NCBI RefSeq assembly: GCF_000621445.1
Contig: NZ_JHYI01000033.1
Location: 1 to 54,328 of the forward strand
Source of the DNA: Alkalihalobacillus bogoriensis ATCC BAA-922
Lineage (GTDB): Bacteria; Bacillota; Bacilli; Bacillales; Bacillaceae_F
Direction: 5' to 3'
Length of the DNA stretch: 54,328 nt
Each line of letters starts with the position of its first letter. Position 1 is the first letter of the stretch. Shown piece after piece: positions 1 to 10,963 of the stretch. Both the position numbers and the translations under genes were made by a program. The notes under the pieces are model-generated. The model was given only the letters and a program-made list of their open reading frames with translations. It did no database searches and was not told where the DNA came from.

Positions 1-238
1 CCATCCTGTAGTGATAGCCGAAGCCATCTTTTAAAATGGAATTATGCAATTCCATCTATTATCCGGTATTAGCACCGATTTCTCGATGTTATCCCAGTCT
101 ACAGGGCAGGTTGCCCACGTGTTACTCACCCGTCCGCCGCTAACATCAGGGAGCAAGCTCCCATCAGTCCGCTCGACTTGCATGTATTAGGCACGCCGCC
201 AGCGTTCGTCCTGAGCCAGGATCAAACTCTCCATAAAA
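1..238 (-). rRNA. rrs: 16S rRNA, 5' part (cut by the window edge)
   Basis: The minus strand reads GGAGAGTTTGATCCTGGCTC at about 232-213, the universal 5' end of bacterial 16S rRNA. The following bases fit helices of the 5' domain. Only about 238 bases are present; the rest lies left of the window. The exact 5' end is an estimate, a few bases upstream of the GGAGAG. Transcription runs leftwards from the promoter at 372-400. Confidence 0.97.
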
Positions 239-316
239 GTGTTTGATATAGCTCAAAAATAATTCATTGACGAGATATTACTATCTCTTTAATTCGCTTG
301 GCTTTTTCTTGTTCAG

Positions 317-328
317 TTTTCAAAGAGC
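317..328 (-). promoter_or_regulatory. boxA-like antitermination site in the rRNA leader
   Basis: The minus strand reads GCTCTTTGAAAA, which resembles the boxA antitermination element of Bacillus rRNA leaders. It lies between the rrn promoter and the 16S start. The leader also carries a short inverted repeat (GACAC..GTGTC, about 337-356). The site was recognised by sequence only. Confidence 0.55.
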
Positions 329-371
329 TATTTGCGGTGTCAGACACCATGTGTCTAACAGCGACTTGAAT

Positions 372-400
372 ATCATAACAAAAACATTTTTATATGTCAA
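372..400 (-). promoter_or_regulatory. Sigma-A promoter of the downstream rRNA operon
   Basis: The -35 TTGACA (395-400) and -10 TATGAT (372-377) are separated by 17 bp on the minus strand, about 135 bp upstream of the 16S 5' end. This fits the proximal rrn promoter of Bacillus operons. A second -10-like TATAAT at 485-490 may belong to an upstream promoter, but it has no convincing -35. The rest of 239-582 holds the rRNA leader and the lysS terminator and no gene. Confidence 0.8.
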
Positions 401-540
401 CTGTTTTTGCGATGTTTTTTTTGACTGCTTATATCTCATGGATAAAACAGTAAAACAATGATTTGCTCGTAAGCAGTAACCTTTATTATACACACTATTT
501 TAAATAAAACTAGAGGTATCTTTCTCCTGTATTTCCATGT

Positions 541-577
541 GAAAACAATCTCTTCCCATAAGGAAGAGATTGTTTTC
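541..577 (-). terminator. lysS operon terminator
   Basis: A perfect 16-bp stem (541-556 with 562-577) has a 5-nt loop and lies 5 bp after the lysS stop. It ends in T residues on the minus strand. It separates the folate-lysS run from the rRNA promoter. Confidence 0.85.
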
Positions 578-582
578 GTTCT

Positions 583-2100
<1,518 letters not shown>

Positions 2101-2200
2101 TCATATTTTTGTTTGGTCCATAATCTATAATACATCCATCTATATGTAGAAAAACTGCCAGTTGTTGTGACTGGCAGTAGCATTCTTCGTAGCCCTTTAA

Positions 2201-3199
2201 TTACACAATTGCAACTTCTTGTTGTTTAGCTTCTACTTCATCAACAAATTCATATAAGGCTTTTGCTACATCATCACGTGTTTCAAAATAGTTCACTTTA
2301 TCTCTTACACTAGCATTGCCACGGATTCCTTTTAAATACCATGCTGCATGTTTTCTCATTTCACGAACAGCCACAAACTCTCCTTTTAGAGCAATGAGAC
2401 GGTCTAAATGAATCATACAAACATCTATTTTTTCACGCGGACCCGGATCAGGAAGCAGCTCGCCTTTACTTAAATAGTGTACCGTTCGATAAAGCATCCA
2501 TGGGTTTCCTAATGCAGCACGACCAATCATGACACCATCAACACCTGTTGTATCTAACATTCTTTTAGCATCTTCAGGTGACTTAACATCTCCATTGCCA
2601 ATAACCGGAATCGAAACAGATTGTTTTACTTCTTTAATGATATCCCAATTTGCTGTACCTTCATACATTTGGACTCGCGTTCTTCCATGTAGCGCAACAG
2701 CTTTACCTCCTGCTCGTTCAACAGCTTGAGCATTTTGAACCGCATAAATATGATCTGAGTCCCAGCCCATTCTCATTTTAACCGTCACTGGTTTCTCTAC
2801 AGCTTCGACGACAGCAGAAACCATATCATAAATTTTATTTGGGTCAAGTAACCATTTTGCACCGGCATCACATTTTGTAATTTTCGGTACAGGACAGCCC
2901 ATATTAATATCAATAATATCTGCATTAGTATTTTGATCTACAAACATCGCTGCTGCCACAAGCGTTTCTTTTTCACCACCAAATATTTGCAAACTTAATG
3001 GTTTTTCACGCTCATCAACATAAAGCATATTTAATGATTTCTCATTTTTATATAATATCGCTTTATCACTAACCATCTCAGCACAAACGAGACCCGCACC
3101 AAACTCTTTTGCAATTAACCGGAATGCAGGGTTACATACACCTGCCATCGGCGCTAATACCACTCGATTTTTTAATTGCACATCTCCAATTTTAAACAT
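2201..3199 (-). CDS. dusB: tRNA-dihydrouridine synthase (DusB-like)
   Basis: FMN-dependent enzyme that reduces uridine to dihydrouridine in the tRNA D-loop. The 332-residue protein is a TIM barrel starting with the Dus signature APMAGVCNPAFR. The catalytic cysteine is in NMGCPVPK (Cys102), and a C-terminal helical domain follows. GGAGG lies 8 bp before the ATG. In B. subtilis the equivalent gene (yacF) sits at the same place between yazB and lysS. Which uridine it modifies cannot be told from sequence. Confidence 0.93.
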   Translation of the reverse strand: MFKIGDVQLKNRVVLAPMAGVCNPAFRLIAKEFGAGLVCAEMVSDKAILYKNEKSLNMLYVDEREKPLSLQIFGGEKETLVAAAMFVDQNTNADIIDINMGCPVPKITKCDAGAKWLLDPNKIYDMVSAVVEAVEKPVTVKMRMGWDSDHIYAVQNAQAVERAGGKAVALHGRTRVQMYEGTANWDIIKEVKQSVSIPVIGNGDVKSPEDAKRMLDTTGVDGVMIGRAALGNPWMLYRTVHYLSKGELLPDPGPREKIDVCMIHLDRLIALKGEFVAVREMRKHAAWYLKGIRGNASVRDKVNYFETRDDVAKALYEFVDEVEAKQQEVAIV

Positions 3200-3231
3200 T
3201 GTTACACCTCCATTTCTTTTTTATTTTTCCT

Positions 3232-3432
3232 TTATGATAATAAATCGTCTTTCTCAATCTTTAACAATGTGACCACTTTTTCAATAAACTCTTCACTCGG
3301 AACACGGGATCCTCTTTCAATTTCACCTAGTAATGAAATCGACACACCTAGTGCTTTTGCAAAGCTTTCTTGTGTATAACCTTTTAACTTTCGAAAAGCA
3401 CGGATTTTTCTTCCCCATTTCTCCTTCTCCAT
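3232..3432 (-). CDS. yazB: Small Xre-family helix-turn-helix protein (YazB-like)
   Basis: A 66-residue protein that is almost entirely a Cro/C1-type helix-turn-helix domain: GYTQESFAKALGVSISLLGEIERG (residues 19-42) has the pattern of HTH helices 2 and 3 with the recognition helix. It has no effector domain. Its start overlaps the end of folK by about 49 bp in another frame, so the two are co-transcribed and perhaps translationally coupled. The same arrangement (folK-yazB-dus) exists in B. subtilis. Its target is unknown; local regulation of the folate operon is only a guess. Confidence 0.85.
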   Translation of the reverse strand: MEKEKWGRKIRAFRKLKGYTQESFAKALGVSISLLGEIERGSRVPSEEFIEKVVTLLKIEKDDLLS

Positions 3433-3911
3433 ATCTTTACACCTTCTTTATCTGGTAAAAAACCATATATTTGCTCAACCGTTTGTTCTTTATTTGACAA
3501 ATATAAGTTGGGGTTCACTTCATGTAAAGGTACTATTACAAAAGCTCGTTCAGCCATTCGTGGATGGGGAACTTGCAGAACATCCATCTTAATATTTTCT
3601 TGATTATAGAGTAAAATGTCAAGATCTAACGTTCGAGGTCCCCAACGAATCTCTCGACTTCTCTTTGCTTGTTTTTCAATTCTTTGTAATAAAGATAATA
3701 CTTCATCTGCTTTATACATTGTTTGTATAACGACAATCATATTTAAAAATGGACCTTGATTAATATAACCTACAGGCACTGTTTCGTAAATGGAAGATGT
3801 TTCAACTACTTTACAATTTGGATCGCGTTCTAGTGCCGAGACACCAAAGTGAAGGTGGCTTTCACGGTCTCCTACATTTGAACCTAATCCAATATAAACG
3901 ATATTATCCAA
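3384..3911 (-). CDS. folK: HPPK, 6-hydroxymethyl-7,8-dihydropterin pyrophosphokinase
   Basis: Transfers pyrophosphate from ATP to hydroxymethyl-dihydropterin, giving the substrate for FolP. The 175-residue protein shows the family signatures LGSNVGDR near the N-terminus, the conserved NQGPFLN segment, and RWGPRTLDLDILLY with its metal-binding DxD. The length is usual. It overlaps folB by 8 bp and the next gene by about 49 bp, consistent with a tight operon. Confidence 0.96.
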   Translation of the reverse strand: MDNIVYIGLGSNVGDRESHLHFGVSALERDPNCKVVETSSIYETVPVGYINQGPFLNMIVVIQTMYKADEVLSLLQRIEKQAKRSREIRWGPRTLDLDILLYNQENIKMDVLQVPHPRMAERAFVIVPLHEVNPNLYLSNKEQTVEQIYGFLPDKEGVKIWRRRNGEEKSVLFES

Positions 3912-4272
3912 AAGACCGACTCCTTGTAATTTCTACAGCTACTGATTCATAATGACCCGCAATTGGTGGGTCCGGCTTGATAACTTTTATTGTACATTGC
4001 TGTACTTTTTCAAATGTAGATAACAAACTATCTGCAATTTTTTCAGCTAGCGTTTCCACTAATTGATATGGTTTACCCTCAACAATCGCCTGAGTCGCTT
4101 TATATACATCAGCATAATTAACCGTTTCCTTTAAGTCGTCACTTTGACCTGCTTTTTGTAAATCAAGTTCTAACTGGACAGTAACAATATAACGCTGACC
4201 TAATGTATTTTCCTCAGGTAACACTCCATGATAGCCATAAAACTTCATTCGTTCAATATGGATTTTATCCAT
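3904..4272 (-). CDS. folB: Dihydroneopterin aldolase
   Basis: Converts dihydroneopterin to hydroxymethyl-dihydropterin and glycolaldehyde, the step before FolK. The 122-residue protein has the FolB pattern FYGYHGVLPEE at the N-terminus, with the catalytic glutamate and tyrosine, and KPDPPI near the C-terminus. The start at 4272 (MDKIHIERM) is chosen because GGGAGGAAGG lies directly upstream; the longer frame begins within folP without a ribosome-binding site. It begins 1 bp after the folP stop. Confidence 0.95.
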   Translation of the reverse strand: MDKIHIERMKFYGYHGVLPEENTLGQRYIVTVQLELDLQKAGQSDDLKETVNYADVYKATQAIVEGKPYQLVETLAEKIADSLLSTFEKVQQCTIKVIKPDPPIAGHYESVAVEITRSRSFG

Positions 4273-4273
4273 G

Positions 4274-5095
4274 TCATCCCTTCCTCCCAAGCATTGCATC
4301 CATCATTGTAGCCATTCTTTTCATCTGTAACACATCATGCACGCGCACAATCGTACACCCTTTTGCAATTCCTAAGCATACGGTTGCTCCCGTTCCTTCC
4401 ACTCGTTCATTTACTGGTACATCGAGTGTTTTTGCGATAAATGATTTTCTCGATGTACCTAAAAGGACCGGATAGCCAAAAGAAGTTAACTCATCAAGCC
4501 TCCGCATAGCCTCAAGATTTTGTTCATAAGACTTGGCAAAGCCAATTCCAGGGTCTAATATAATTTGTTCATCCTTTACTCCTGCTCGTTTACATAAATC
4601 AATACTTTCTTGTAAATCAGCTTTCATATCTTCCATTAAATCGGTATATTGTTGATTATCACGGTTATGCATTAACACGATCGGTGCTTGAAAGTCTGCA
4701 GCTACAAACGCCATATTAGGATCAGCTTTTGCTCCCCAAACATCATTAATAATAGAGGCGCCCACTTCCAGTGCTTGCCTTGCCACTTCGGCTTTATATG
4801 TATCAATTGAAATCGGCACATCGATTTCTTTCGCTAGCTCTTTTATTATCGGAATCACACGATCTAACTCTTCTTTTACATCTACTTTCTCTGCACCCGG
4901 TCGAGTCGATTCCCCACCAACATCAATAATGTCAGCTCCATTTGATATCATTTGTTTTGCATGAATGATCGCTTGCTCAATCGTATTGTATTTTCCCCCA
5001 TCTGAAAACGAGTCTGGAGTTGTGTTTAAAATCCCCATGATATACGTACGGTTTGTGAAACTTGTGGCAATAATTTCATTCGTCTGTATGCTCAT
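4274..5095 (-). CDS. folP: Dihydropteroate synthase
   Basis: Condenses hydroxymethyl-dihydropterin pyrophosphate with p-aminobenzoate; it is the sulfonamide target (B. subtilis sul). The 273-residue TIM barrel shows MGILNTTPDSFSDGG (about 20-34), DVGGESTRPG and the C-terminal RVHDV. The ATGA overlap with the pabC stop (4 bp) indicates translational coupling. It directly uses the product of the neighbouring pabB/pabA/pabC genes. Confidence 0.97.
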   Translation of the reverse strand: MSIQTNEIIATSFTNRTYIMGILNTTPDSFSDGGKYNTIEQAIIHAKQMISNGADIIDVGGESTRPGAEKVDVKEELDRVIPIIKELAKEIDVPISIDTYKAEVARQALEVGASIINDVWGAKADPNMAFVAADFQAPIVLMHNRDNQQYTDLMEDMKADLQESIDLCKRAGVKDEQIILDPGIGFAKSYEQNLEAMRRLDELTSFGYPVLLGTSRKSFIAKTLDVPVNERVEGTGATVCLGIAKGCTIVRVHDVLQMKRMATMMDAMLGRKG

Positions 5096-5946
5096 CCTAA
5101 CTCTCCTTTACTCCATAGCTTTGTTTTCCAATCATTAAATTGCTTTTGGAGTTTTTCTGTTATTCCATCATTAAAAGAAAATGATTTCTCCTTGTACTTT
5201 GTAATTTTTACAATCTCTTGAATCGAATTTGTAATAAACATTTCATCTGCTTCTAACAGTGCATCTTCGAAAAAACAACCTTCAACGACATTAATCTTTT
5301 CTTTCTTTGCTAAGGTAAATACAAATTGTCGAGTGATGCCATCTAATATTCCTGTTTCTAATGATGGGGTATATAATATATCATTCTTCACCCAAAACAC
5401 ATTAGATACTATTCCTTCTGCGATATAGCCTTCCTTTGTTAAAAAAATGCCTTCATCTCCAATATTTTGCCCTAATTCTCGTTTCCCTAATATATTGTTC
5501 ATGTAATGGTGAGACTTTAATCGTTGTTTACCTTCTGGACTGTTTCGTCTCGTTTGTAAAAGTACCGCTTGTTTTTCTGCTGGCATATAGGATGGAATAG
5601 GTTTCATATAAACAATCGTTGTCGGTTCCTCATAATCGCCTGTATGCAATCCTAATGGTCCAACACCTGCTGATACATTCCATCTCACATATGCTTCTTG
5701 TAGGTCATTTGCATATAGAAGTGCTTCTAGTATCGCACATATCTTTTTCTTCTCATATCTCCACTCGATTCCTAACTGGACCAGACTCTTTTGCAAACGT
5801 TGAAAATGGTCATCCAATAAAAATGGATGACCTTCATAGATTCGAAAAGTTTCAAATACGCCCAATCCGTACATAAACCCATGATCAAAAATTGAAATTT
5901 GAGCAGAAGCCCCGTCGACAATGTTTCCGTTTAAATAAACCTTCAC
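5092..5946 (-). CDS. pabC: Aminodeoxychorismate lyase (PLP)
   Basis: Removes pyruvate from 4-amino-4-deoxychorismate to give p-aminobenzoate. The 284-residue protein is a fold-type IV PLP enzyme. [14 protein letters not shown] lies near the N-terminus, and the probable Schiff-base lysine is in LKSHHYMNN (about residue 140). Paralogous D-amino acid and branched-chain aminotransferases share this fold. The position between pabA and folP supports the lyase role. It overlaps both neighbours by 4 bp. Confidence 0.93.
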   Translation of the reverse strand: MKVYLNGNIVDGASAQISIFDHGFMYGLGVFETFRIYEGHPFLLDDHFQRLQKSLVQLGIEWRYEKKKICAILEALLYANDLQEAYVRWNVSAGVGPLGLHTGDYEEPTTIVYMKPIPSYMPAEKQAVLLQTRRNSPEGKQRLKSHHYMNNILGKRELGQNIGDEGIFLTKEGYIAEGIVSNVFWVKNDILYTPSLETGILDGITRQFVFTLAKKEKINVVEGCFFEDALLEADEMFITNSIQEIVKITKYKEKSFSFNDGITEKLQKQFNDWKTKLWSKGELG

Positions 5947-6530
5947 GTCCGGTTACGCTCCTTACTATGTGTTTCCAAAAAATTAAGAAGAAGTTTCTTT
6001 CCGTCTTCAGTCATAATTGATTCAGGATGGAACTGGACCCCTTCCACAGGCAATGTCTTATGACGAATAGCCATGATTTCTCCTTCTTTTGTCTCTGCAG
6101 AAATTTCAAAGCAATCCGGCAACGTTTCACGTTTGACAATTAATGAATGATATCTTGTAGCTGTAAACGGCGATGAAATCCCGGCAAAAATCGTTTTACC
6201 ATCATGAGTCATTTTTGATGTTTTTCCGTGCATTAGTTTTTCAGCACGTACAACATCTCCTCCGAATACTTGAGCAATTGATTGGTGTCCTAAGCAAACA
6301 CCAAAAATCGGGATTTTACCAGCAAAATACTCAATCGTCTCCAAACTGATTCCAGCTTCATTTGGACTACATGGTCCAGGAGAAATCATAATATAGTCTG
6401 GGTTAAGTTGTTCGATTTCCGCTATTGTAATTTGGTCATTTCGTTTAACTACTAGTTCATGACCCATTTCCCCTAAATATTGGACTAAGTTGTACGTAAA
6501 CGAATCATAGTTATCAATCATTAAAATCAT
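5943..6530 (-). CDS. pabA: Glutamine amidotransferase subunit of ADC (and possibly anthranilate) synthase
   Basis: Class I glutamine amidotransferase that supplies ammonia to PabB. The 195-residue protein holds the triad Cys79 (GVCLGHQ), His168 and Glu170 (VQFHPES). In B. subtilis this subunit (PabA/TrpG) also serves anthranilate synthase, because the trp operon lacks its own; whether that holds here depends on genes outside the window. It begins 2 bp after pabB ends. Confidence 0.95.
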   Translation of the reverse strand: MILMIDNYDSFTYNLVQYLGEMGHELVVKRNDQITIAEIEQLNPDYIMISPGPCSPNEAGISLETIEYFAGKIPIFGVCLGHQSIAQVFGGDVVRAEKLMHGKTSKMTHDGKTIFAGISSPFTATRYHSLIVKRETLPDCFEISAETKEGEIMAIRHKTLPVEGVQFHPESIMTEDGKKLLLNFLETHSKERNRT

Positions 6531-6532
6531 TA

Positions 6533-7996
6533 TTATTTCCTCCTCAGCTCATCTACAGTTTCTTCTTCACTCATCTCTTTCGCTTTCCATAACGCTCTTG
6601 CTTTCTTTAAGGATTCTTTATATTCCGCTTTTGGATCGGAATCGATAACAATGCCTGCACCGGCTTGCACATACGCGATACCGTCTTTAGCAAGAAGGGT
6701 ACGGATGACAATGTTTAATTCTAAATCTCCATTAAATCCAATCCATCCGATAGATCCAGTATAAATTCCCCGACGTACAGGTTCAAGCTCTTCTATTATT
6801 TCCATTGTCCTTACTTTAGGAGCACCCGTTATCGTACCACCAGGAAACGTCGCTTCAATGACTTCGTATCCACTCTTCCCCTCCGCTAAAGTCCCTCTTA
6901 CATTGGAAACAATATGCATCACGTGTGAATATTTTTCAATGACCATTAGTTCATCGACTTCAACTGTTCCATAGGCACAGACACGACCGAGGTCATTTCG
7001 CTCTAGATCGACTAGCATAATATGCTCTGCTCGTTCTTTCTCATTTTCAATTAATGTTTTTGCTAATCTTTCATCTTCATCCTCATTCATCCCACGGGAT
7101 CGTGTTCCTGCTATTGGCCTTGTACTAATGTCGTTGCCTTTCTTTTTCACTAAAAGCTCTGGTGAACCACTTACAATTTGAAACTCATCACTATGAAGAT
7201 AGGCCATATAAGGAGATGGATTTAACTCTCGTAGCTTTTCATAAATATGAAAGGGATCCGTTACAAGGGGGCTCTCTTGCCGTACCGATAAATTCACTTG
7301 AAAGACATCGCCTTGCGCAATGTATTCTTGTATTTTCGAAACAGCATTCGTGAATTCCTCTTCGGTAAAAGATGCCCCTGCACTTCTTTGCTTAGTAGGC
7401 GTCTCTTTTCGTTCCCAAATGATGTTAGGATACTTTGCTTCCCACTGTTTTTTATACCGTTCAAGACGAGTCTTTGCTTCTAGATGGCTACCTTCTGTGT
7501 AATGGGTGATCATTGTCAATATTTCTTTTTCCGGTTCATAAACGAATACATCATCAAATACAAGGAAATAAAAATCATACGTTTGTAAATCATCCGCTGT
7601 TCTATTATCTAGTTTTTCAAAGTGACGAACCATATCATAGCTTATATACCCTATCGCACCACCTTGAAACGGTGGGCCATCCTCGATTAAAGGTGTGGAA
7701 TAACGGTCCATCCACTCTTGTAATAAGGTAAAAGGAGTGCCTTCTTCTACGGTTGTTTTTTCCTTTATCGTTACTGAAAACTGCTTGTCCTTTCCTTTTA
7801 CAATGGCAAAAGGGCGTAACCCTATAATTGAAAACTGTCCTCCTCGTCCACTTTCTAACAAGACATGGTGGGATTCTTCTTTCCCTAAATATTGATAGGC
7901 ACGAAACCATTGCTCTCTCGGTATGGCAATCGTCGTCGTCATCTTATGCCGTTTGACTGCATGGGTCGTATCCTGTTGTTGTAGCAAAAATCTCAC
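6533..7996 (-). CDS. pabB: Aminodeoxychorismate synthase component I
   Basis: With PabA it aminates chorismate to aminodeoxychorismate. The 487-residue protein has the chorismate-binding domain in its C-terminal half: PIAGTRSRG (294-302), the [19 protein letters not shown] block and GGTITGAPK (387-394). The start is a GTG at 7996 with a weak site GGGAGA; an internal ATG (codon 19) is possible. It heads the folate run. Residue 296 is Ala where, as I recall, E. coli PabB has a Lys. TrpE is an alternative on sequence alone, but the neighbours argue for PabB. Confidence 0.93.
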   Translation of the reverse strand: MRFLLQQQDTTHAVKRHKMTTTIAIPREQWFRAYQYLGKEESHHVLLESGRGGQFSIIGLRPFAIVKGKDKQFSVTIKEKTTVEEGTPFTLLQEWMDRYSTPLIEDGPPFQGGAIGYISYDMVRHFEKLDNRTADDLQTYDFYFLVFDDVFVYEPEKEILTMITHYTEGSHLEAKTRLERYKKQWEAKYPNIIWERKETPTKQRSAGASFTEEEFTNAVSKIQEYIAQGDVFQVNLSVRQESPLVTDPFHIYEKLRELNPSPYMAYLHSDEFQIVSGSPELLVKKKGNDISTRPIAGTRSRGMNEDEDERLAKTLIENEKERAEHIMLVDLERNDLGRVCAYGTVEVDELMVIEKYSHVMHIVSNVRGTLAEGKSGYEVIEATFPGGTITGAPKVRTMEIIEELEPVRRGIYTGSIGWIGFNGDLELNIVIRTLLAKDGIAYVQAGAGIVIDSDPKAEYKESLKKARALWKAKEMSEEETVDELRRK

Positions 7997-8040
7997 TCTC
8001 CCACTCTTTATTACTGTTATTTTACAACAAACATCCGATG

Positions 8041-8080
8041 AAAAAAAGCAGACCCTCTTGTTACGAAGAGAATCTGCTTA
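8041..8080 (-). terminator. cysK terminator
   Basis: A 14-bp stem (8046-8059 with 8066-8079, one imperfect position) is followed by a run of seven T on the minus strand. It lies just after the cysK stop and separates cysK from pabB. Confidence 0.88.
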
Positions 8081-8092
8081 ATTTACTCATAA

Positions 8093-9016
8093 TTAATCTT
8101 CAAACTGGTATAAAGGAGTACTTAAGTAGCGCTCACCATTACTCGGGATAACAGCCACTACTTTTTTCCCTTTTCCTAATTCTTTTGCTGCTTGAAGAGC
8201 AGCGGAAATCGCTGCTCCTGAAGAAATTCCACCTAAAATCCCTTCTTCACGAGCGGCACGACGAGCATAATCAAAAGCTTCTTCATTTGATACTTTAATT
8301 ACTGCGTCATACACTTCTGTATTTAAAATACTAGGAACGAATCCCGCTCCAATGCCTTGAATTTTATGCGGACCTGGCTTTCCACCTGATAATACTGGGG
8401 AGTCAGCTGGCTCAACTGCATAAATTTTCAAGTTAGGAAAATGCTCTTTTAAAAATCCACCAGCACCAGTAATGGTTCCACCTGTACCAATACCGGATAC
8501 AAATCCATCAATTTGTCCTTCTACTTGTTCAAGTAGTTCTTTTCCTGTTGTTTCACGATGAATAGCAGGATTGGCTTCATTTTCAAATTGCTGAGGCATG
8601 AAATATCCATTTTCTTTTGCTAGCTCTGTTGCTTTACGGATTGCTCCACCCATTCCTTCTGGCCCAGGTGTTAATACTAGCTCTGCTCCGTATGCACGTA
8701 ATAAATTACGACGCTCCATACTCATTGTTTCTGGCATAACAAGTTTTGCTTTATACCCTTTTGCAGCAGCAACCATCGCAAGACCGATTCCTGTATTTCC
8801 ACTTGTAGGCTCAACAATCGTATCACCAGGTTTTAAATCTCCTTTTTTTTCAGCAGCTTCGATCATCGCTAAACCAATACGATCTTTTACACTACTTCCT
8901 GGATTAAAAAATTCTAATTTTAAATATACATCTGCAGAATCGTCTGGAACGAGACGGTTTAATTTTACTAATGGTGTTTGGCCAATGAGGTCAGTAATTG
9001 AATTTGCTACTCTCAT
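8093..9016 (-). CDS. cysK: Cysteine synthase A (O-acetylserine sulfhydrylase)
   Basis: PLP enzyme that makes L-cysteine from O-acetylserine and sulfide. The 307-residue protein has the PLP lysine in SSVKDR (Lys44), the substrate loop PTSGNTG, and the phosphate loop GTGGTITG. The ATG at 9016 is supported by AAAGGAGG 8 bp upstream; the 27-codon upstream extension runs through the promoter. In B. subtilis CysK also works with CymR as a sulfur sensor. It is monocistronic here, with its own promoter and terminator. Confidence 0.96.
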   Translation of the reverse strand: MRVANSITDLIGQTPLVKLNRLVPDDSADVYLKLEFFNPGSSVKDRIGLAMIEAAEKKGDLKPGDTIVEPTSGNTGIGLAMVAAAKGYKAKLVMPETMSMERRNLLRAYGAELVLTPGPEGMGGAIRKATELAKENGYFMPQQFENEANPAIHRETTGKELLEQVEGQIDGFVSGIGTGGTITGAGGFLKEHFPNLKIYAVEPADSPVLSGGKPGPHKIQGIGAGFVPSILNTEVYDAVIKVSNEEAFDYARRAAREEGILGGISSGAAISAALQAAKELGKGKKVVAVIPSNGERYLSTPLYQFED

Positions 9017-9068
9017 ATTAATACGTCCTCCTTTAATACCAAGTAAATTCATTGGTTTTGTTAAGATT

Positions 9069-9097
9069 ATAGTAACAGACCGCGTTTCTCTCGTCAA
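9069..9097 (-). promoter_or_regulatory. Sigma-A promoter of cysK
   Basis: The minus strand has -35 TTGACG (9092-9097), a 17-bp spacer and -10 TACTAT (9069-9074), about 50 bp before the cysK start. No S-box or T-box leader fits in the short 5' region. Confidence 0.75.
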
Positions 9098-9127
9098 TAA
9101 AAAAGTTTCTAAATGATGGATCGATTG

Positions 9128-10009
9128 TTATTGTGTGGCTTCTTCTTGTAATGCCCGTAAATCTTCGATCGAAAACGTATAAACTTCATTGCAAAAATGA
9201 CATCGTGTTTCGGCACCACCATCTTGTTCAATCATGTCATCAAGTTCTTGTTTACCAAGACTGATTAAGGCATTGGCTATCCTTTCTTTTGAACATTGAC
9301 AGGAAAAAACAACATTCGATTTATCTAATATTTTAACATTATCATCACCAAGTAAAGCCGCAATCATTTCCTCAGGTGGCATCCCTGCTTCAATAAGCTT
9401 AGATATTGGTGGTAGCTGAGATAACCGTTTTTCAATCAAGTCAATAACCTCATCGTCTGCCCCAGGTAACATCTGAATAATAAATCCACCCGAAGCTAAA
9501 ATCGACTCATCTGGATTGACTAGTACTCCAACACCAACAGACGATGGGGTTTGTTCAGAAGAAGCAAAATAATACGTAAAGTCTTCTCCTAACTCGCCTG
9601 AAACGATTGGAACACTTCCGGTAAAATGCTCTTTCATTCCTAAATCCTTTACAACGGATAAGTACCCAGTATTCCCGACAGCTTTCGCCACATCTAATTT
9701 CCCTTGTGCATTCAATTCAAAATGCACATTCGGATTTGATACGTATCCTCTTGTTTCTCCATACGCATTACTATCAACAATAATGGCGCCAATTGGTCCG
9801 CCACCTTCAATTTTTACAGTTAGCTTATCGTCTCCTTTTAACATCGCAGCCATCATCGTACTTGCTGTCATCGCCCTACCTAAAGCAGCAGACGCTGTCG
9901 GCCATGTTTTTTGTCGTCTTACGGCCTCATTGACCATCTCTGTCGTGCGGACCGCATATGCTCTTACTTTATTATCAAAACCTAGCGCTTTTACTAAATA
10001 ATCTCCCAT
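9128..10009 (-). CDS. hslO: Hsp33 redox-regulated holdase chaperone
   Basis: Cytoplasmic chaperone switched on by oxidation. The 293-residue protein ends in the zinc-binding redox switch CxC...CxxC (Cys237, Cys239, Cys270, Cys273), typical of Hsp33. The N-terminal part matches the substrate-binding domain. AAGAGGA precedes the ATG. It lies 22 bp downstream of coaX, as in B. subtilis (yacB-yacC). Confidence 0.96.
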   Translation of the reverse strand: MGDYLVKALGFDNKVRAYAVRTTEMVNEAVRRQKTWPTASAALGRAMTASTMMAAMLKGDDKLTVKIEGGGPIGAIIVDSNAYGETRGYVSNPNVHFELNAQGKLDVAKAVGNTGYLSVVKDLGMKEHFTGSVPIVSGELGEDFTYYFASSEQTPSSVGVGVLVNPDESILASGGFIIQMLPGADDEVIDLIEKRLSQLPPISKLIEAGMPPEEMIAALLGDDNVKILDKSNVVFSCQCSKERIANALISLGKQELDDMIEQDGGAETRCHFCNEVYTFSIEDLRALQEEATQ

Positions 10010-10031
10010 TATATCCTCTTCCTTTCTACAC

Positions 10032-10799
10032 TTATGCTTTGTTTTTCCAATATATTAAATGCAGTCCATTTAATGTTAATAACGGGTCAACAATATCAAT
10101 TGTGCGGGATTCCTCCGCAATAAGTGTAGCTAATCCTCCAGTAGCAATGACTTTAGGTTCGACTTTAGACTGTTCTTTCATTCGTCGTACAATTTCATCA
10201 ACTTGTCCAACATAGCCATAAAAAATTCCTGCTTGCATCGCATGGACAGTATTTTTCCCAATTACGTGTGGAGGTTTGGTAATTTCAATCCGCGGTAATT
10301 TAGACGCCCTTGTATAGAGCGCTTCTGTAGAGATGCCAATTCCTGGGGCAATCGCTCCACCCATATATTGTTTTTCTTCATTAACATAACAATACGTCGT
10401 TGCGGTTCCGAAATCAACAATGACAAGAGGGCCACCATATTCATGAATCGCCGCAACCGCATTAACAATTCGGTCAGCTCCCACTTCTCGTGGATTTTCA
10501 TATTTTATATTTAATCCTGTTTTAATTCCAGGTCCGATTATAATTGGTTCTTGCTTAAAATATTTTTTACACATTTGCTCTAAAGCAAACATAATTGGAG
10601 GGACAACAGAAGAAATAATAATTCCATCAATATCAGAAAATAGAACCCCTTCATGGTCAAATAAGTTTTTTATTACCATGCCGTACTCATCTTCTGTTTT
10701 TTGTTTACTGGTTGCAATTCGCCAATGGTATTTTAACGCGTTATCTTCATATACACCTAATACGATATTCGTGTTTCCAACATCGACAACAAAAATCAT
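10032..10799 (-). CDS. coaX: Type III pantothenate kinase
   Basis: First step of CoA synthesis, phosphorylating pantothenate. The 255-residue protein has the ASKHA-fold phosphate loop DVGNTN (6-11), [10 protein letters not shown], and VDFGTATTY. The ATG at 10799 is chosen because GGTGATG lies just upstream and residues from this Met match the family N-terminus. The 25-codon extension overlaps the promoter. It is followed by hslO. Confidence 0.95.
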   Translation of the reverse strand: MIFVVDVGNTNIVLGVYEDNALKYHWRIATSKQKTEDEYGMVIKNLFDHEGVLFSDIDGIIISSVVPPIMFALEQMCKKYFKQEPIIIGPGIKTGLNIKYENPREVGADRIVNAVAAIHEYGGPLVIVDFGTATTYCYVNEEKQYMGGAIAPGIGISTEALYTRASKLPRIEITKPPHVIGKNTVHAMQAGIFYGYVGQVDEIVRRMKEQSKVEPKVIATGGLATLIAEESRTIDIVDPLLTLNGLHLIYWKNKA

Positions 10800-10830
10800 T
10801 TCATCACCCATTATCATTAGTCTCAACAAG

Positions 10831-10860
10831 ATTATATCTGTTTTTACGGATTTCTTCCAA
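10831..10860 (-). promoter_or_regulatory. Sigma-A promoter of coaX-hslO
   Basis: The minus strand has -35 TTGGAA (10855-10860), 18 bp, and -10 TATAAT (10831-10836), about 30 bp before the coaX start and downstream of the ftsH terminator. Confidence 0.6.
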
Positions 10861-10916
10861 TTTGACCTCTTCATTGTTTTCGTTTTACAACTATATTGTT
10901 GCGCTCAACCAATAAT

Positions 10917-10958
10917 AAAAAGGATGCCCTACAGTCATCAAGACGTTTGGACATCCTC
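10917..10958 (-). terminator. ftsH terminator
   Basis: A 9-bp stem AGGATGTCC/GGGCATCCT (10949-10957 with 10921-10929) has a 19-nt loop and a TTTT run, directly after the ftsH stop. Confidence 0.7.
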
Positions 10959-10963
10959 TGTTT

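Noticed and set aside
8598-9116. 172-codon open frame on the plus strand
   Set aside because: It lies opposite cysK, has no ribosome-binding site or family features, and its hydrophobic, Ser/Ile-rich sequence is what the complement of cysK gives.
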